Assembly: GCA_002399445.1 (NCBI GenBank)
Contig: DHDR01000031.1
Span: 17,026-81,025, forward strand
DNA: 64,000 bases
Source: Ruminococcaceae bacterium UBA4871
GTDB taxonomy: Bacteria; Bacillota; Clostridia; Oscillospirales; Acutalibacteraceae
Direction: 5' to 3'
Below are positions 33,033 through 42,787 of this stretch, piece after piece. The notes below the pieces were generated by a model. That model was not told where the DNA came from. It ran no database searches and was given only the letters and a program-made list of their open reading frames with translations. Each line of letters begins with the position of its first letter. The stretch's first letter is position 1. Both the position numbers and the translations under genes were made by a program.

Positions 33033-33111
33033 GTCTATGCCTCCTGCTGCTTTTGCGAAATGCATATATATTGTTAGATTATACTATACTTTCCTTCATG
33101 CTACAACCGGT

Positions 33112-34383
33112 TTATTCCAGCTTTTCGAGCTTTATTTCTGAAACTTCCAGGACAAAAGCTTCATTACCGCTGCGCAGCGCGATTGCACGCGCATTGCTGC
33201 CCGCGCTGCAAGAACCAGCCGGTTGACCGGCATCTGTAAAGGCATGTACTGTTCCTTCGCTAAGTGCTGCCATTTTGTTTCCGAATCTGGATACACTTGA
33301 GATTGTCCCGTCAACCTGCGCCGAACCGATTAAATTCCCATTCAAGTTGATTGCTGTCAGGCTGCTGTTCGCTGCATTGTGAAATTTAGACAGTCCCAGC
33401 ACGGCCATTCCGCTGCTTAAATTCCAAGCAGAAAGTTCTCCGCCGTCATAATGATAAGCATGCAGGGCTTTACCGGAAGCGTCCATAGCGGCCGTCTGCT
33501 TGTCGCCGACAGCAAGAATGCCGCCCGTATCTGTATAAGCCACATCCAAGAAGACTGTATCGCTGTAAGAAGCTGTTGGTTTGACTAGCGAACTGGAATT
33601 AAAGTCTAATTTGTAAACCACACTGACCATTTCCCCGCCGCTGGTACCAACAGCCGTCACAGCTGCTTGTGTGCCGGAATCATTGAGGGCAACTGCAGTT
33701 GGATAATATTCTGAGAATGAATATTCATAGGCAGTCTGCCCATTTTGCAGATAGACAGTCAGTTTTCCGCAGTATCCGTCCTGCTGTGTCAGCAGGGCAT
33801 AACGGCCATTGGAGCAGACAGCCCCACCCAGCAGTTTGCCATCCGCACTGTCGGAAACCAAAGTTTTCAGTTGATTTTCCAGCCGGTATCCGGTTCCGCC
33901 CAAGTTGTAAACCAGCACCCGGTTTCCACTGACGTTCATAACCGGATCTGAAAAGCTGTGCTTTTTGGAAAACAGCTGCTTTGCGGAACCATTATAAGCC
34001 TCAATTGCCGTATCGCTGGTGAGAAAGATATTTTTTCCGGCGGACATGAAATTCCGCGGCATGATATTTTCACTGCTAAGATGTAAAGGATAGCCATTTC
34101 CTGTACCCAGACCGAGCATTTCTGTCTGCATCCATTCTGAGATATTCTCCGGCTTAAGACTTTCCCTGTTCACCCAAACGGCCATAACAACTGCACAAAT
34201 AAGCAGAATGATAATTGCCGTGTAGATGCCGCGCGGCGGTTTTTGTGAGCGTTGAACCGTTTTACGCCAGCTCTTTTGACTCTTTTGACTGCCGATAGGA
34301 GGCAATTCTCCCGGCAGACGGCTGTCGGAAGAGCTGTGTGCACGAATCCGTCTCAGCCGGTTTCTCTGCGAATTAATCTGCAT
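33112..34383 (-). CDS. DUF5711-type membrane-anchored beta-propeller-like protein
   Basis: 423 residues from the ATG at 34383 (AGGAGG nine bases upstream). A basic cytoplasmic N-terminus (about 50 residues, many Ser/Arg/Lys) leads into one membrane segment (IYTAIIILLICAVVMAVWV), then about 350 residues of beta-rich repeats resembling a WD/PQQ-type propeller (segments such as GTGYRLENQL, TAVALNDSGTQAAVTAVG, ILAVGDKQ). The outer part may bind a ligand or partner; no catalytic motif. It overlaps truA by 11 bases. Function unknown. Confidence 0.7.
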   Translation of the reverse strand: MQINSQRNRLRRIRAHSSSDSRLPGELPPIGSQKSQKSWRKTVQRSQKPPRGIYTAIIILLICAVVMAVWVNRESLKPENISEWMQTEMLGLGTGNGYPLHLSSENIMPRNFMSAGKNIFLTSDTAIEAYNGSAKQLFSKKHSFSDPVMNVSGNRVLVYNLGGTGYRLENQLKTLVSDSADGKLLGGAVCSNGRYALLTQQDGYCGKLTVYLQNGQTAYEYSFSEYYPTAVALNDSGTQAAVTAVGTSGGEMVSVVYKLDFNSSSLVKPTASYSDTVFLDVAYTDTGGILAVGDKQTAAMDASGKALHAYHYDGGELSAWNLSSGMAVLGLSKFHNAANSSLTAINLNGNLIGSAQVDGTISSVSRFGNKMAALSEGTVHAFTDAGQPAGSCSAGSNARAIALRSGNEAFVLEVSEIKLEKLE

Positions 34384-35134
34384 GCAGATCCGCCTCCTTA
34401 TAAAATACACGGTTTAGATAAAGTCCCTGCGGCGGCGCTGTCGGACCGGCCCGGGTACGATCCTTCGATGCGAAAATTTTCGGAATTGCATCCGGCGCTA
34501 TTTTCCCCTGCGCAACGTATAAAAGCGTTCCGGTCAAAATTCTTACCATATTATACAGGAACCCATCTGCGGAAACAGAAAAGCAGACCAAGTTGCCCTT
34601 CCGCCGGACCTCAGCCTGTGTAACCTTCCGTGTAAAGTTTCTGGATTCCCGCTTATCCAACGTACAGAAAGAAGTGAAGTCATGACTGCCTACATATTGT
34701 GCCGCGGCAGCATTGAGCTGCGTTTCGTCCAGCGGATACCAATAATGCAGTGCCCGCTGATAGAGGAATGGGCTGCGCACCGGTGCATTCCAGATTTGAT
34801 AAACATATTGTTTCCCCTTGCAGGAATAACGTGCATGAAAATCCTCCGGCACCTCACGGCATGCCTGCACCGCCACATCCGGCGGCAGGAAATGATTTAA
34901 AGCATCCACCAGCCGCCCACAGGGGATCCGACTCTGTGTATGAAACGAGACACAGAACATACGGGCATGCACACCTGCATCCGTTCGGGAGCAGCCTTTT
35001 AAATTCGGTTTTTCCTGCATTACACTTACCAGTGCATTCTGCAAAACTTCCTGTACGGTTACAGCATTCGGCTGAATCTGCCAGCCATGATAGCGGGCGC
35101 CGTCAAAACACAAGGTAAGTAAAAGATTACGCAC
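34373..35134 (-). CDS. truA: tRNA pseudouridine synthase A, GTG start
   Basis: 253 residues from the GTG at 35134, eight bases after AAAGGAG; the ATG-started ORF would add 66 unlikely residues. It makes pseudouridine at positions 38-40 of tRNA anticodon arms. The catalytic aspartate is in SRTDAGVHA near residue 50, and FLYNMVRILTGTLL is the typical C-terminal block. Located after ecfT, as in many Firmicutes. Confidence 0.94.
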   Translation of the reverse strand: MRNLLLTLCFDGARYHGWQIQPNAVTVQEVLQNALVSVMQEKPNLKGCSRTDAGVHARMFCVSFHTQSRIPCGRLVDALNHFLPPDVAVQACREVPEDFHARYSCKGKQYVYQIWNAPVRSPFLYQRALHYWYPLDETQLNAAAAQYVGSHDFTSFCTLDKRESRNFTRKVTQAEVRRKGNLVCFSVSADGFLYNMVRILTGTLLYVAQGKIAPDAIPKIFASKDRTRAGPTAPPQGLYLNRVFYKEADLHAD

Positions 35135-35187
35135 AGGCCGCTCCTTTCCTGACAGTTTGTACAATTTCCACGATTTATCAATCAATT

Positions 35188-36000
35188 TTAAATAACAGTC
35201 GGCAAAAAAATGTTGAGAAGAATAACAACCGCCAAAACCGCTGCACCAAAAAGCAAGGCGATATAATCCAGCGCAACCATGTGCAGGACTTTCATCTTTG
35301 TGCGGCCTTCTCCGCCATGGTAGCAGCGGCATTCCATTGCCATTGCCAGTTCATAAGCCCGCCGGAAAGAGGAAACAAACAGCGGAATCAGCACAGGGAT
35401 AAGGGATTTAATCCGCTGCATCAGCCCGCCGGATTCCATATCCGCACCGCGGGCTTTCTGCGCCGCCATAATCTTGTCCGTTTCTTCCAACAATGTCGGC
35501 ACAAAACGGAGCGCAATGGTCATCATCATGGCAATCTCATGCACTTTCACATGCAGCGATTTTAAGGGCGACATCAGCCGCTCCATCGCATCGGTGAGTT
35601 CCGTAGGAGACGTTGTAAAAGTCAGAATCGAGCTAAAGAGAATCAAACTGACAATTCGCACTGCAATGAAGATGGCATTTTGAATTCCGTTTGCCGTTAT
35701 CTGCATAAAGCCAATCTGCACCAATACGGGTCCGCTTCCGTAAAACAGATTGAGCACCGAGGTAAACAGCACAATAAACAGAATCCCCTTCATGCTCTTA
35801 AAATACATTTTCACAGGAACTCCGGATACTGCCATCAGGCAAAACGTAACCACTGTAAGGAATCCCAAGCTCCAAAAATTATTGGCTACAAAAATATAAA
35901 CAATGAATGCAATGGTCAGAAGCAGTTTGGCACGCGGGTCCAGCCGGTGGATAGGAGAACTTCCGGGAAAATACTGCCCAAGTGTAATGTCTCTTGTCAT
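35188..36000 (-). CDS. ecfT: ECF transporter T component
   Basis: 270 residues, about five to six membrane helices. The start SSPIHRLDPRAKLLL and the coupling helix motifs with ARG (MAAQKARGADME) that dock on the two ATPases are present. It is the membrane scaffold of a group II energy-coupling factor importer; the substrate-binding S components are not here. Four-base overlap with ecfA2. Confidence 0.92.
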   Translation of the reverse strand: MTRDITLGQYFPGSSPIHRLDPRAKLLLTIAFIVYIFVANNFWSLGFLTVVTFCLMAVSGVPVKMYFKSMKGILFIVLFTSVLNLFYGSGPVLVQIGFMQITANGIQNAIFIAVRIVSLILFSSILTFTTSPTELTDAMERLMSPLKSLHVKVHEIAMMMTIALRFVPTLLEETDKIMAAQKARGADMESGGLMQRIKSLIPVLIPLFVSSFRRAYELAMAMECRCYHGGEGRTKMKVLHMVALDYIALLFGAAVLAVVILLNIFLPTVI

Positions 36001-36863
36001 GCGCGGTCATCCCCTTTCCGCACCAAAGGAAGCAGCTGCGCCACTGCCTGCTCCACAGTCAGACATGTTTTTACCGGATAGCCGCGTCCTTTAAGTTCTG
36101 CCATAATCTTCGTCACCTGCGGAACCTGCAGGCCAATAGACTCCAGCTCCTGATCACGGGCAAAAACAGCTTCCGTCCGATCAAGCATCTGCAGATGGGA
36201 AGCATTCATCACCAATACGCGGCTGGCGACCCTTGCCACGTCCTCCATGCTGTGGGAAACCAGCAAAACCGTATTGCCGCGTTTCTTATGGTAATCTAAA
36301 ATTTCACTCAGCAGGACTTCACGTCCTGCCGGATCCAAACCGGCAGTCGGCTCATCCAGAATCAGGACATCCGGATCCATCGCAATCACACCAGCAATGG
36401 CAACACGGCGTTTTTCTCCTCCGGAAAGTTCAAAGGGACTTTTATCCAACAGGTCATCCGGCAGCCCGACAAACTTTGCAGCAGCACGCGCACGCCTTTC
36501 AATCTCGCTTTCGGGAAGTGCCATATTGCGGGGACCGAATTGAATATCTTTAAGGACCGTTTCTTCAAAAAGCTGGTCTTCCGGGTATTGGAACACCATA
36601 CCTACTTTAAAACGGACCGCACGGATTTTTTTAGGGTCTTCCCAAATATCCCGTCCGGAAAGCAGAACCTTTCCGGACGTCGGCCGAATCAAGCCATTAA
36701 GCATCTGGATAAGCGTACTTTTTCCGGAACCAGTATGCCCAATTACGCCAATGAATTCTCCCTGGTGAATTTTCACGCTTACGTTCTGCACCGCCTTTTT
36801 TTCAAAAGGGGTACCGGCACCATAAGTATAGCAGAGGTCCTGCGTCTCCAAAAGAGGAATCAT
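35997..36863 (-). CDS. ecfA2: ECF transporter ATPase, A2 type
   Basis: 288 residues from ATG 36863, after AAAGGGGG; overlaps ecfA1 by four bases. Walker A GHTGSGKST, signature LSGGEKRR, Walker B LILDEPTAGLD. The first 15 residues read IPLLETQDLCYTYG. It forms a heterodimer with EcfA1 to power vitamin or metal uptake. No sign of substrate in the sequence. Confidence 0.93.
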   Translation of the reverse strand: MIPLLETQDLCYTYGAGTPFEKKAVQNVSVKIHQGEFIGVIGHTGSGKSTLIQMLNGLIRPTSGKVLLSGRDIWEDPKKIRAVRFKVGMVFQYPEDQLFEETVLKDIQFGPRNMALPESEIERRARAAAKFVGLPDDLLDKSPFELSGGEKRRVAIAGVIAMDPDVLILDEPTAGLDPAGREVLLSEILDYHKKRGNTVLLVSHSMEDVARVASRVLVMNASHLQMLDRTEAVFARDQELESIGLQVPQVTKIMAELKGRGYPVKTCLTVEQAVAQLLPLVRKGDDRA

Positions 36864-37732
36864 GCGGAGTCCCCCTTTCCGGAAAGCATGGGTACCAAGG
36901 CATCGACACATTCGTCAATTGTCAGCACACACCGTGGAAATTTGCATCCAGCATTGCTCAGGCGGAATGCCAGTTCCGTAGCCTGCGGAACATCCAGTTT
37001 ATGAGTTTTGAGCAGGTCAACTTGAGAAAAGACTTCCTCTGGTGTCCCCTGCGTCAGAATTCTCCCACTGTCCATAACAATCACACGGCCTGCCTGCACT
37101 GCCTCGTCCATATAATGGGTAATCAGGATAATCGTAATGCCCTTGTCATGGTTCAGCATCCGGATGGTGTCCATCACCTCTGCACGCCCGCGCGGATCCA
37201 ACATGGCTGTCGGCTCATCCAGCACGATGCAGGCTGTTTCCATGGCAAGAATGCCCGCAATGGCAACGCGCTGTTTCTGCCCGCCGGAAAGTTTGTAGGG
37301 AGCATGGGTGCGGTACTCGTACATATCCACTGCTTTCAACGCCTCATCCACACGCCTGCGAATTTCTTTGGGTTCAATTCCGAGATTTTCCGGACCAAAG
37401 GCAACGTCTTCTTCCACAATAGAAGCAACCAGCTGATTATCCGGATTTTGCTGCACCATTCCCACCTGCCGGCGGATGTCATACGTTTTTGATTCATCGG
37501 CGGTGTCCATTCCGTCAACCAGGACCTTTCCGGAGGTAGGTGTCAGCATGGAATTAAACATTTTTGCCATTGTTGATTTGCCGGAACCGTTATGCCCCAG
37601 AAGCGCTACAAATTCTCCACGCCCGATGGACAGGTCAATTCCTTTCAGCACTTCATGCACAGGGGCATCCGGATGTTCCTCATTCGGTTCATCATAGGTG
37701 AAATGGACATCTTCTGCTTTGATAAATTCCAT
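36860..37732 (-). CDS. ecfA1: ECF transporter ATPase, A1 type
   Basis: 290 residues from ATG 37732, after AAAGGAGAA. Walker A GHNGSGKST, signature LSGGQKQR, Walker B IVLDEPTAMLD. It starts the ecfA1-ecfA2-ecfT-truA group. A 96-base spacer separates it from the methyltransferase gene upstream, with no terminator seen, so transcription could run through. Confidence 0.93.
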   Translation of the reverse strand: MEFIKAEDVHFTYDEPNEEHPDAPVHEVLKGIDLSIGRGEFVALLGHNGSGKSTMAKMFNSMLTPTSGKVLVDGMDTADESKTYDIRRQVGMVQQNPDNQLVASIVEEDVAFGPENLGIEPKEIRRRVDEALKAVDMYEYRTHAPYKLSGGQKQRVAIAGILAMETACIVLDEPTAMLDPRGRAEVMDTIRMLNHDKGITIILITHYMDEAVQAGRVIVMDSGRILTQGTPEEVFSQVDLLKTHKLDVPQATELAFRLSNAGCKFPRCVLTIDECVDALVPMLSGKGDSA

Positions 37733-37828
37733 TGGTTTCTCCTTTTCGTGTCGCGCGGTCACTGCTGACCTGAGCGCACGTTCCCTTTCGGGATTGGATA
37801 GACTGTAAATTTTAAAATAATCATGATT

Positions 37829-38695
37829 TCAGGCAGGAAAACAGGCAATTGCCGTGCTTCCGCAGGGTAGGCTCCGCCCTGTACTGGTCACACGCAGGCC
37901 AATTTCCTCTGCATGAACGTTCCCACCAAATCGCGGCTGCAGCATCACACCCAGCAAATATTCCATTACGGCCGGGGAAAGACCCGTCGTATAGGAATTC
38001 AGCAGGAAAAACAGGGGGTGTTGACTGAGAAGGGGAATGCACATCTGCACAAGCGGGTAAAGCTGCTCTTCCAGTTTCCAGATTTCTCCGCCCGGTCCGC
38101 GCCCATAAGACGGCGGGTCCATAATAATCGCATCATATCGGTGGCTGCGGCGGTGCTCTCGCTGAACAAATTTCGTGCAGTCATCCACAAGCCACCGTAC
38201 CGGCTTGTCTGCAATTCCACTGGCAGCAGCATTTTCTTTCGCCCACTGCACCATCCCCTTACTGGCATCTACATGACAGACCGAAGCACCCGCTTTGGCA
38301 CAGGCAAGGGAGGCAGCTCCCGTATAGCCAAACAAGTTCAAAACGCTGATTGGCCGATTGGCATTGCTGATTTTCTCCATTGCATACTGCCAGTTGACTG
38401 CCTGTTCCGGGAAAATACCAGTATGCTTAAAACCCATTGTCTTAAGCCGGAAAGTCAGCCCCTGCCAACCTATCTCCCAGACCGGCGGCACTTTCCGCAG
38501 GATTTCCCAATGTCCGCCGCCGGAGCTGGAGCGAAGATAACGTGCATCCGCCTTCTTCCAACGGGGATCTTTCCTCGGCGTGTCCCAGATAATCTGCGGG
38601 TCCGGCCGAATCAGCAGCACGTTTCCCCAGCGCTCCAGCCGCTCCCCACGGGATGTGTCAATCAACTCATAATCCTGCCAAACTGCAGTGCGCAT
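37829..38695 (-). CDS. class I SAM-dependent methyltransferase, RlmI/RlmK-like
   Basis: 288 residues from the ATG at 38695 (GGAGGAG upstream). The Rossmann SAM site is VLNLFGYTGAASLACAKAGA, with DASKGMVQWAKENA and the catalytic-type MDPPSYGRGPGGE loop (NPPY/DPPS motif). The N-terminal part is atypical, lacking the PUA domain of full RlmI. An RNA base methyltransferase is the best guess; the target is unknown. Confidence 0.82.
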   Translation of the reverse strand: MRTAVWQDYELIDTSRGERLERWGNVLLIRPDPQIIWDTPRKDPRWKKADARYLRSSSGGGHWEILRKVPPVWEIGWQGLTFRLKTMGFKHTGIFPEQAVNWQYAMEKISNANRPISVLNLFGYTGAASLACAKAGASVCHVDASKGMVQWAKENAAASGIADKPVRWLVDDCTKFVQREHRRSHRYDAIIMDPPSYGRGPGGEIWKLEEQLYPLVQMCIPLLSQHPLFFLLNSYTTGLSPAVMEYLLGVMLQPRFGGNVHAEEIGLRVTSTGRSLPCGSTAIACFPA

Positions 38696-38741
38696 TTGCT
38701 TCTCCTCCCCCTTCAGGCATTTTAAAATAAGCGGCCCTGCA

Positions 38742-40091
38742 TCAGGCAAGACGCTCTTTCAGCACCCCGGCAACGGAGTTTGCCAATTTGCGGATGAGCT
38801 GCGTGTCTTGACCTTCTACCATGACACGCAGCAATGGCTCGGTACCAGATGGGCGGACAACGATACGACCGTCTTCCCCCAATTCTTTTCTGGCCTTTTC
38901 CACCGCTTCCTGCACCACTGCATCAGAAGCGAAACGCGCTTTCCCATCCTCAGCAACTTCTACATTGACCAGCACCTGCGGATAACGGGTCATCAGAGTG
39001 ACCAGTGAGCTGAGTTTTGCCTGACGACGTTTCAGGATAGACAGCAGTTGGGCAGCTGTAAGTTGTCCGTCTCCTGTTGTTGCAAAGTCGAGGAAAATCA
39101 CATGGCCGCTCTGCTCTCCGCCAAAATTATAGCCGCTCTGCTTCATTCTTTCCAGCACATAGCGGTCACCAACTTTAGTTGCTTCAAAGTGCATGCCGTT
39201 TTCCTCACAGAAACGAGAAAAGCCCATATTTGTCATAATAGTGCCCACGGCTGTGTTTTTCTCCAGCTTACCACGGGATTTCATATCTGCCGCGCAGATG
39301 GCCATGACAAAATCGCCGTCCACAAAGTTTCCCTTGTCGTCCACGGCGAGGCAGCGGTCGGCGTCACCGTCAAAAGCAACACCGGCATCCAAACCATTTT
39401 CCCGCACAAAAGCCATGAGATTTTCCATATGGGTTGAGCCACAGTTGTCATTGACATTTACACCGTTTGGGTGGCTGGAAATCATATGGCATTCTGCGCC
39501 AAGCTCGGTAAAAAGCAGTTCCGCTGTGCGGGAAGCCGCTCCGTTCGCACAATCAATACCGATACGCAGACCGTCCAGAGAAAATGGAACAGTACTTTTA
39601 ATATGGTCAACATAATCACGCACGACATTGGGGGCTGTGGTTACAGTACCGATATCTCCGCCAGTGGGAACCGGAAGCTCTTCCGTCTTATTGAAAACAA
39701 TTTCTTCAATTTTATCCTCCAGCGCATCCGGCAATTTGTATCCATCCCCGGAAAAGATCTTGATTCCGTTGAACTGACAGGGGTTATGGCTTGCGGTCAG
39801 CATTACACCGGCATCTGCTTTATATTTTTCCACCAGATAGGCAACAGCCGGAGTCGGAATCACACCAAGCTGCACCACATCCGCACCGACACTGCACAGG
39901 CCGGCTGTAATGGCGGCTTCCAGCATATCAGAAGAAATGCGGGTGTCTTTGCCGATGATGATTTTGGGGTGGCGGTTCCCAGAATCCGTCAGCACATAGG
40001 CGGCGGCACGGCCAATCTTCAAAGCAAGTTCACAGGTCAGTTCGCTGTTTGCAACACCACGCACGCCATCTGTACCAAAAAGTCTTCCCAT
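38742..40091 (-). CDS. glmM: phosphoglucosamine mutase
   Basis: 449 residues. It interconverts glucosamine 6-phosphate and 1-phosphate for cell-wall UDP-GlcNAc. The active serine is S101 in TASHNP; the metal loop DGDADR and the phosphate-binding RPSGTEPLLRVM are intact. It starts MGRLFGTDGVRGVAN as usual. Located between ruvB and the methyltransferase gene on the same strand. Confidence 0.96.
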   Translation of the reverse strand: MGRLFGTDGVRGVANSELTCELALKIGRAAAYVLTDSGNRHPKIIIGKDTRISSDMLEAAITAGLCSVGADVVQLGVIPTPAVAYLVEKYKADAGVMLTASHNPCQFNGIKIFSGDGYKLPDALEDKIEEIVFNKTEELPVPTGGDIGTVTTAPNVVRDYVDHIKSTVPFSLDGLRIGIDCANGAASRTAELLFTELGAECHMISSHPNGVNVNDNCGSTHMENLMAFVRENGLDAGVAFDGDADRCLAVDDKGNFVDGDFVMAICAADMKSRGKLEKNTAVGTIMTNMGFSRFCEENGMHFEATKVGDRYVLERMKQSGYNFGGEQSGHVIFLDFATTGDGQLTAAQLLSILKRRQAKLSSLVTLMTRYPQVLVNVEVAEDGKARFASDAVVQEAVEKARKELGEDGRIVVRPSGTEPLLRVMVEGQDTQLIRKLANSVAGVLKERLA

Positions 40092-40173
40092 TCCGATTAC
40101 ACTCCTGTTTCATTCAATTTAATGTTTCTAATGTTTCGCTTCATTTCTGCCCAAGCAAAATAAAATAAAGCAT

Positions 40174-41229
40174 TTAAAAAAGCCGCTGCTGCTCCGGAGG
40201 ATTCTCTTCCGGCGGCTGCAGACCAAGATGCAGATAAGCTGACTTAGTTGCAACACGTCCGCGCGGTGTGCGCGCAAGAAATCCAATTTGCATCAGATAA
40301 GGCTCATAAACATCTTCCAACGTCACGGCCTCTTCTCCGATGGCAGCAGCAAGCGTATCCAAACCAACCGGACCGCCATTGTAGTATTTGATCATCGTTG
40401 TCAACATGCGCCGGTCATTAGAGTCTAAGCCAAGCTCATCGACTTCCATACGGTCGAGACCTATGCGCGCCGCATTGCAATCAATTGTACCATGATTCGT
40501 GACCTGTGCAAAGTCCCGCACACGTTTGAGCAGCCGGTTGGCAATTCGCGGTGTCCCGCGGCTTCGCGAAGCAATTTCCAGCGCGCCGTCCGAATCAATT
40601 TCAATGCCGAGGATAGAGGCAGAGCGTGTGACAATCTGTGCAAGTTCTTCTGGAGAATACATTTCCAGCCGGAGCACGACACCAAATCGGTCCCGCAGCG
40701 GCGCAGAAAGCTGACCGGCACGGGTAGTGGCACCCACCAGCGTGAATTTTGGCAGTGGGAGATGATAGCTTGCCGCCATCTGGCCTTTTCCGGTAATAAT
40801 ATCAATCGAATAGTCTTCCATTGCCGGATACAGAATTTCTTCAACCGTGCGCGGCAGGCGGTGGACTTCATCAATAAACAGTACATCCCCTGCATTAAGG
40901 TTCGTAAGGATGGCAGCAAGATCTCCCGGCCGCTCAATTGCCGGTCCGGAAGTAACGCGCAGATTGACACCCAGCTCATTGGCAATGATACCGGCAAGCG
41001 TCGTTTTGCCAAGGCCCGGCGGCCCATAAAGCAGCACATGGTCCAATGTCTCTTTCCGTTGTTTTGCCGCTTCAATAAACACGGCAAGATTCTCTTTGAC
41101 TTTTTCCTGACCGATATAATCTTCCAGACAGCGCGGCCTTAACGGATTTTCCGTTTCCTCGTCATTCGGCGTATACTGCGGTGCCACCATGCGGTTTTCA
41201 AGATCAAAATCATCTTCCGTGTATTCCAT
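40174..41229 (-). CDS. ruvB: Holliday junction branch-migration ATPase RuvB
   Basis: 351 residues from ATG 41229, with AGAGG seven bases upstream; GTG 41235 is nearer the site and less likely. Walker A GPPGLGKT, Walker B LFIDEVHR, sensor I GATTRAG, arginine finger region RDRFG, and the C-terminal winged helix (RTPRGR). It moves Holliday junctions with RuvA. A 175-base spacer with a possible promoter separates it from ruvA. Confidence 0.97.
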   Translation of the reverse strand: MEYTEDDFDLENRMVAPQYTPNDEETENPLRPRCLEDYIGQEKVKENLAVFIEAAKQRKETLDHVLLYGPPGLGKTTLAGIIANELGVNLRVTSGPAIERPGDLAAILTNLNAGDVLFIDEVHRLPRTVEEILYPAMEDYSIDIITGKGQMAASYHLPLPKFTLVGATTRAGQLSAPLRDRFGVVLRLEMYSPEELAQIVTRSASILGIEIDSDGALEIASRSRGTPRIANRLLKRVRDFAQVTNHGTIDCNAARIGLDRMEVDELGLDSNDRRMLTTMIKYYNGGPVGLDTLAAAIGEEAVTLEDVYEPYLMQIGFLARTPRGRVATKSAYLHLGLQPPEENPPEQQRLF

Positions 41230-41404
41230 CTGCACACCTCTTTCCCTGTCTCGTCAGCCCGGAGCAGATGTTCTGCCCGTGCAGACGGATGAAAAGCAAA
41301 GACTATCTCCCTACATATATAATATTCCTGCTCTTTTACATAATAATAAAGGTAAAGCAGACACAAACTCATTAAAAAAACAAAGTCCCATGCTGCAAGT
41401 TTGG

Positions 41405-42010
41405 TTACCGCACGCTGCCAAAATTTTTCAGTGCAAGCCGAATCAACTCCTCCACGGGAAGGCTGCTGTCCAATTTGGCAACCGCGCTGCTTGCTTCGCT
41501 GGCAGAATAGCCGAGCACTGTCAGTGCATTGACAGCTGCTTCCGCATTCCCTGCTGCAGACGGAACGCCAACCGGCAAATGCGCCATCTGAGGATCTGAT
41601 GCCTGCATGGATTGGACTTTATCTTTCAGCTCCAGCACAATGCGCTGACCCAGTTTTGGCCCAACGCCGCTGGCACGGGTAAATGCCTTGCTGTCACCAG
41701 TAGCGGCGGCGGCAGCCACCTGTTCCGGTGTCAATACAGAAAGGATTGCCAGTCCGGCTTTCGGACCAACCCCGCTGATATTAGTAAGCAGTTTAAAACA
41801 GTTGAGTTCTGCCTGTGTAGCGAATCCGAAAAGATCCAGCGCATCTTCCCGCACATTTAACTGGGTGTAAAGTTTAACCTCCTGACCAACCGGCGGCAGG
41901 GCTTTCTGCGTATTCATGGTCGTGCGGCATAAAAAGCCCACTCCGCCGCATTCGACCACCGCCACATTGGGCTGCGTATGCGTAAGAATCCCTTTGACAC
42001 TGTAAAACAT
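41405..42010 (-). CDS. ruvA: Holliday junction-binding protein RuvA
   Basis: 201 residues: OB domain (1-62), two helix-hairpin-helix motifs around residues 70-130 (LTNISGVGPKAGLAIL, ASGVGPKLGQRIVLELKDK), and a C-terminal domain III that touches RuvB (EAAVNALTVLGYSASEA). It binds the four-way junction. It is 12 bases downstream of ruvC. Confidence 0.97.
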   Translation of the reverse strand: MFYSVKGILTHTQPNVAVVECGGVGFLCRTTMNTQKALPPVGQEVKLYTQLNVREDALDLFGFATQAELNCFKLLTNISGVGPKAGLAILSVLTPEQVAAAAATGDSKAFTRASGVGPKLGQRIVLELKDKVQSMQASDPQMAHLPVGVPSAAGNAEAAVNALTVLGYSASEASSAVAKLDSSLPVEELIRLALKNFGSVR

Positions 42011-42022
42011 AAGCCTGCTCCT

Positions 42023-42532
42023 CTATTGCCGAAACTTTTCCAGTGACCGGCGGCGCATCGCACTGGCACTGGCCTGCCCATGCGTAATGGCCATGGCCAG
42101 TGCATCAGCTGTGTCATCCGGCTTCGGCACCTCACGCAGGCAAAGCAGCCGGCGCGTCATCTCCATCACCTGCGGCTTTTTCGCCCGGCCATAGCCGGTA
42201 ACCGCCTGCTTCACTTGCATCGGCGTATATTCATACACCGGGCATCCGGCCTGCTCACAGGCCAACAGAATAACACCGCGCGCTTCCGCCACACCGATTC
42301 CCGTCGTTTTATTATTCTGAAAATACAATTTTTCAATTGCCGCGGCCTGCGGTTTCCATTGGGTCAGCACGGCCGCTATATCATCATAAATCCGGCACAG
42401 GCGCTTTCCAAATGCCATGCCGGCCGGTGTAAAAACTGCACCGGATGCAAGTGGGACATAGTGCCCGGCTTCCGTTCGCAGAACACCCCAGCCCACAATC
42501 GCATAGCCGGGGTCAATTCCAAGGACAATCAC
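42023..42532 (-). CDS. ruvC: Holliday junction resolvase RuvC
   Basis: 169 residues. It cuts Holliday junctions. The RNase-H-like active-site acidic residues are visible as D7 in GIDPG, E66 in AIEKLYFQ, and D138/D141 in DDTADALA. It is the first gene of the ruvCAB run; promoter at 42583-42610. Confidence 0.96.
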   Translation of the reverse strand: MIVLGIDPGYAIVGWGVLRTEAGHYVPLASGAVFTPAGMAFGKRLCRIYDDIAAVLTQWKPQAAAIEKLYFQNNKTTGIGVAEARGVILLACEQAGCPVYEYTPMQVKQAVTGYGRAKKPQVMEMTRRLLCLREVPKPDDTADALAMAITHGQASASAMRRRSLEKFRQ

Positions 42533-42582
42533 GGCAGTGTCCCCTCTCCTGCTGCATATTTCCTACTCAGCAGTTACACGTC

Positions 42583-42610
42583 ATTATACCACATTTTTAT
42601 ATAAAATCAA
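42583..42610 (-). promoter_or_regulatory. promoter of ruvC
   Basis: Minus strand TTGATT (42605-42610), 16-base spacer, TATAAT (42583-42588), 50 bases before the ruvC start. Confidence 0.7.
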
Positions 42611-42665
42611 AACAGCAAACCGTGTCTTTTCTTCCTAAAAAAATTTGTAGGTTTCAATAAAATAT

Positions 42666-42694
42666 TTGCCATTATTGTTTGTTTCGTGTATACT
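42666..42694 (+). promoter_or_regulatory. promoter of the PPK2 gene
   Basis: TTGCCA (42666-42671), 17-base spacer, TATACT (42689-42694), about 90 bases before the start. Confidence 0.65.
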
Positions 42695-42787
42695 TAAGCT
42701 AAGTTCTGTAAAGTTTTCAAACCCGACGCCCATCATTTAAAAGCACAAGAAACAATCGGTGCTTTGTATCCACAGGAGGCCTTATCC

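Noticed and set aside
35135..35332. 66-residue extension of truA
   Set aside because: It runs into the spacer after ecfT and has no family match; a GTG with AAAGGAG fits the normal TruA start.
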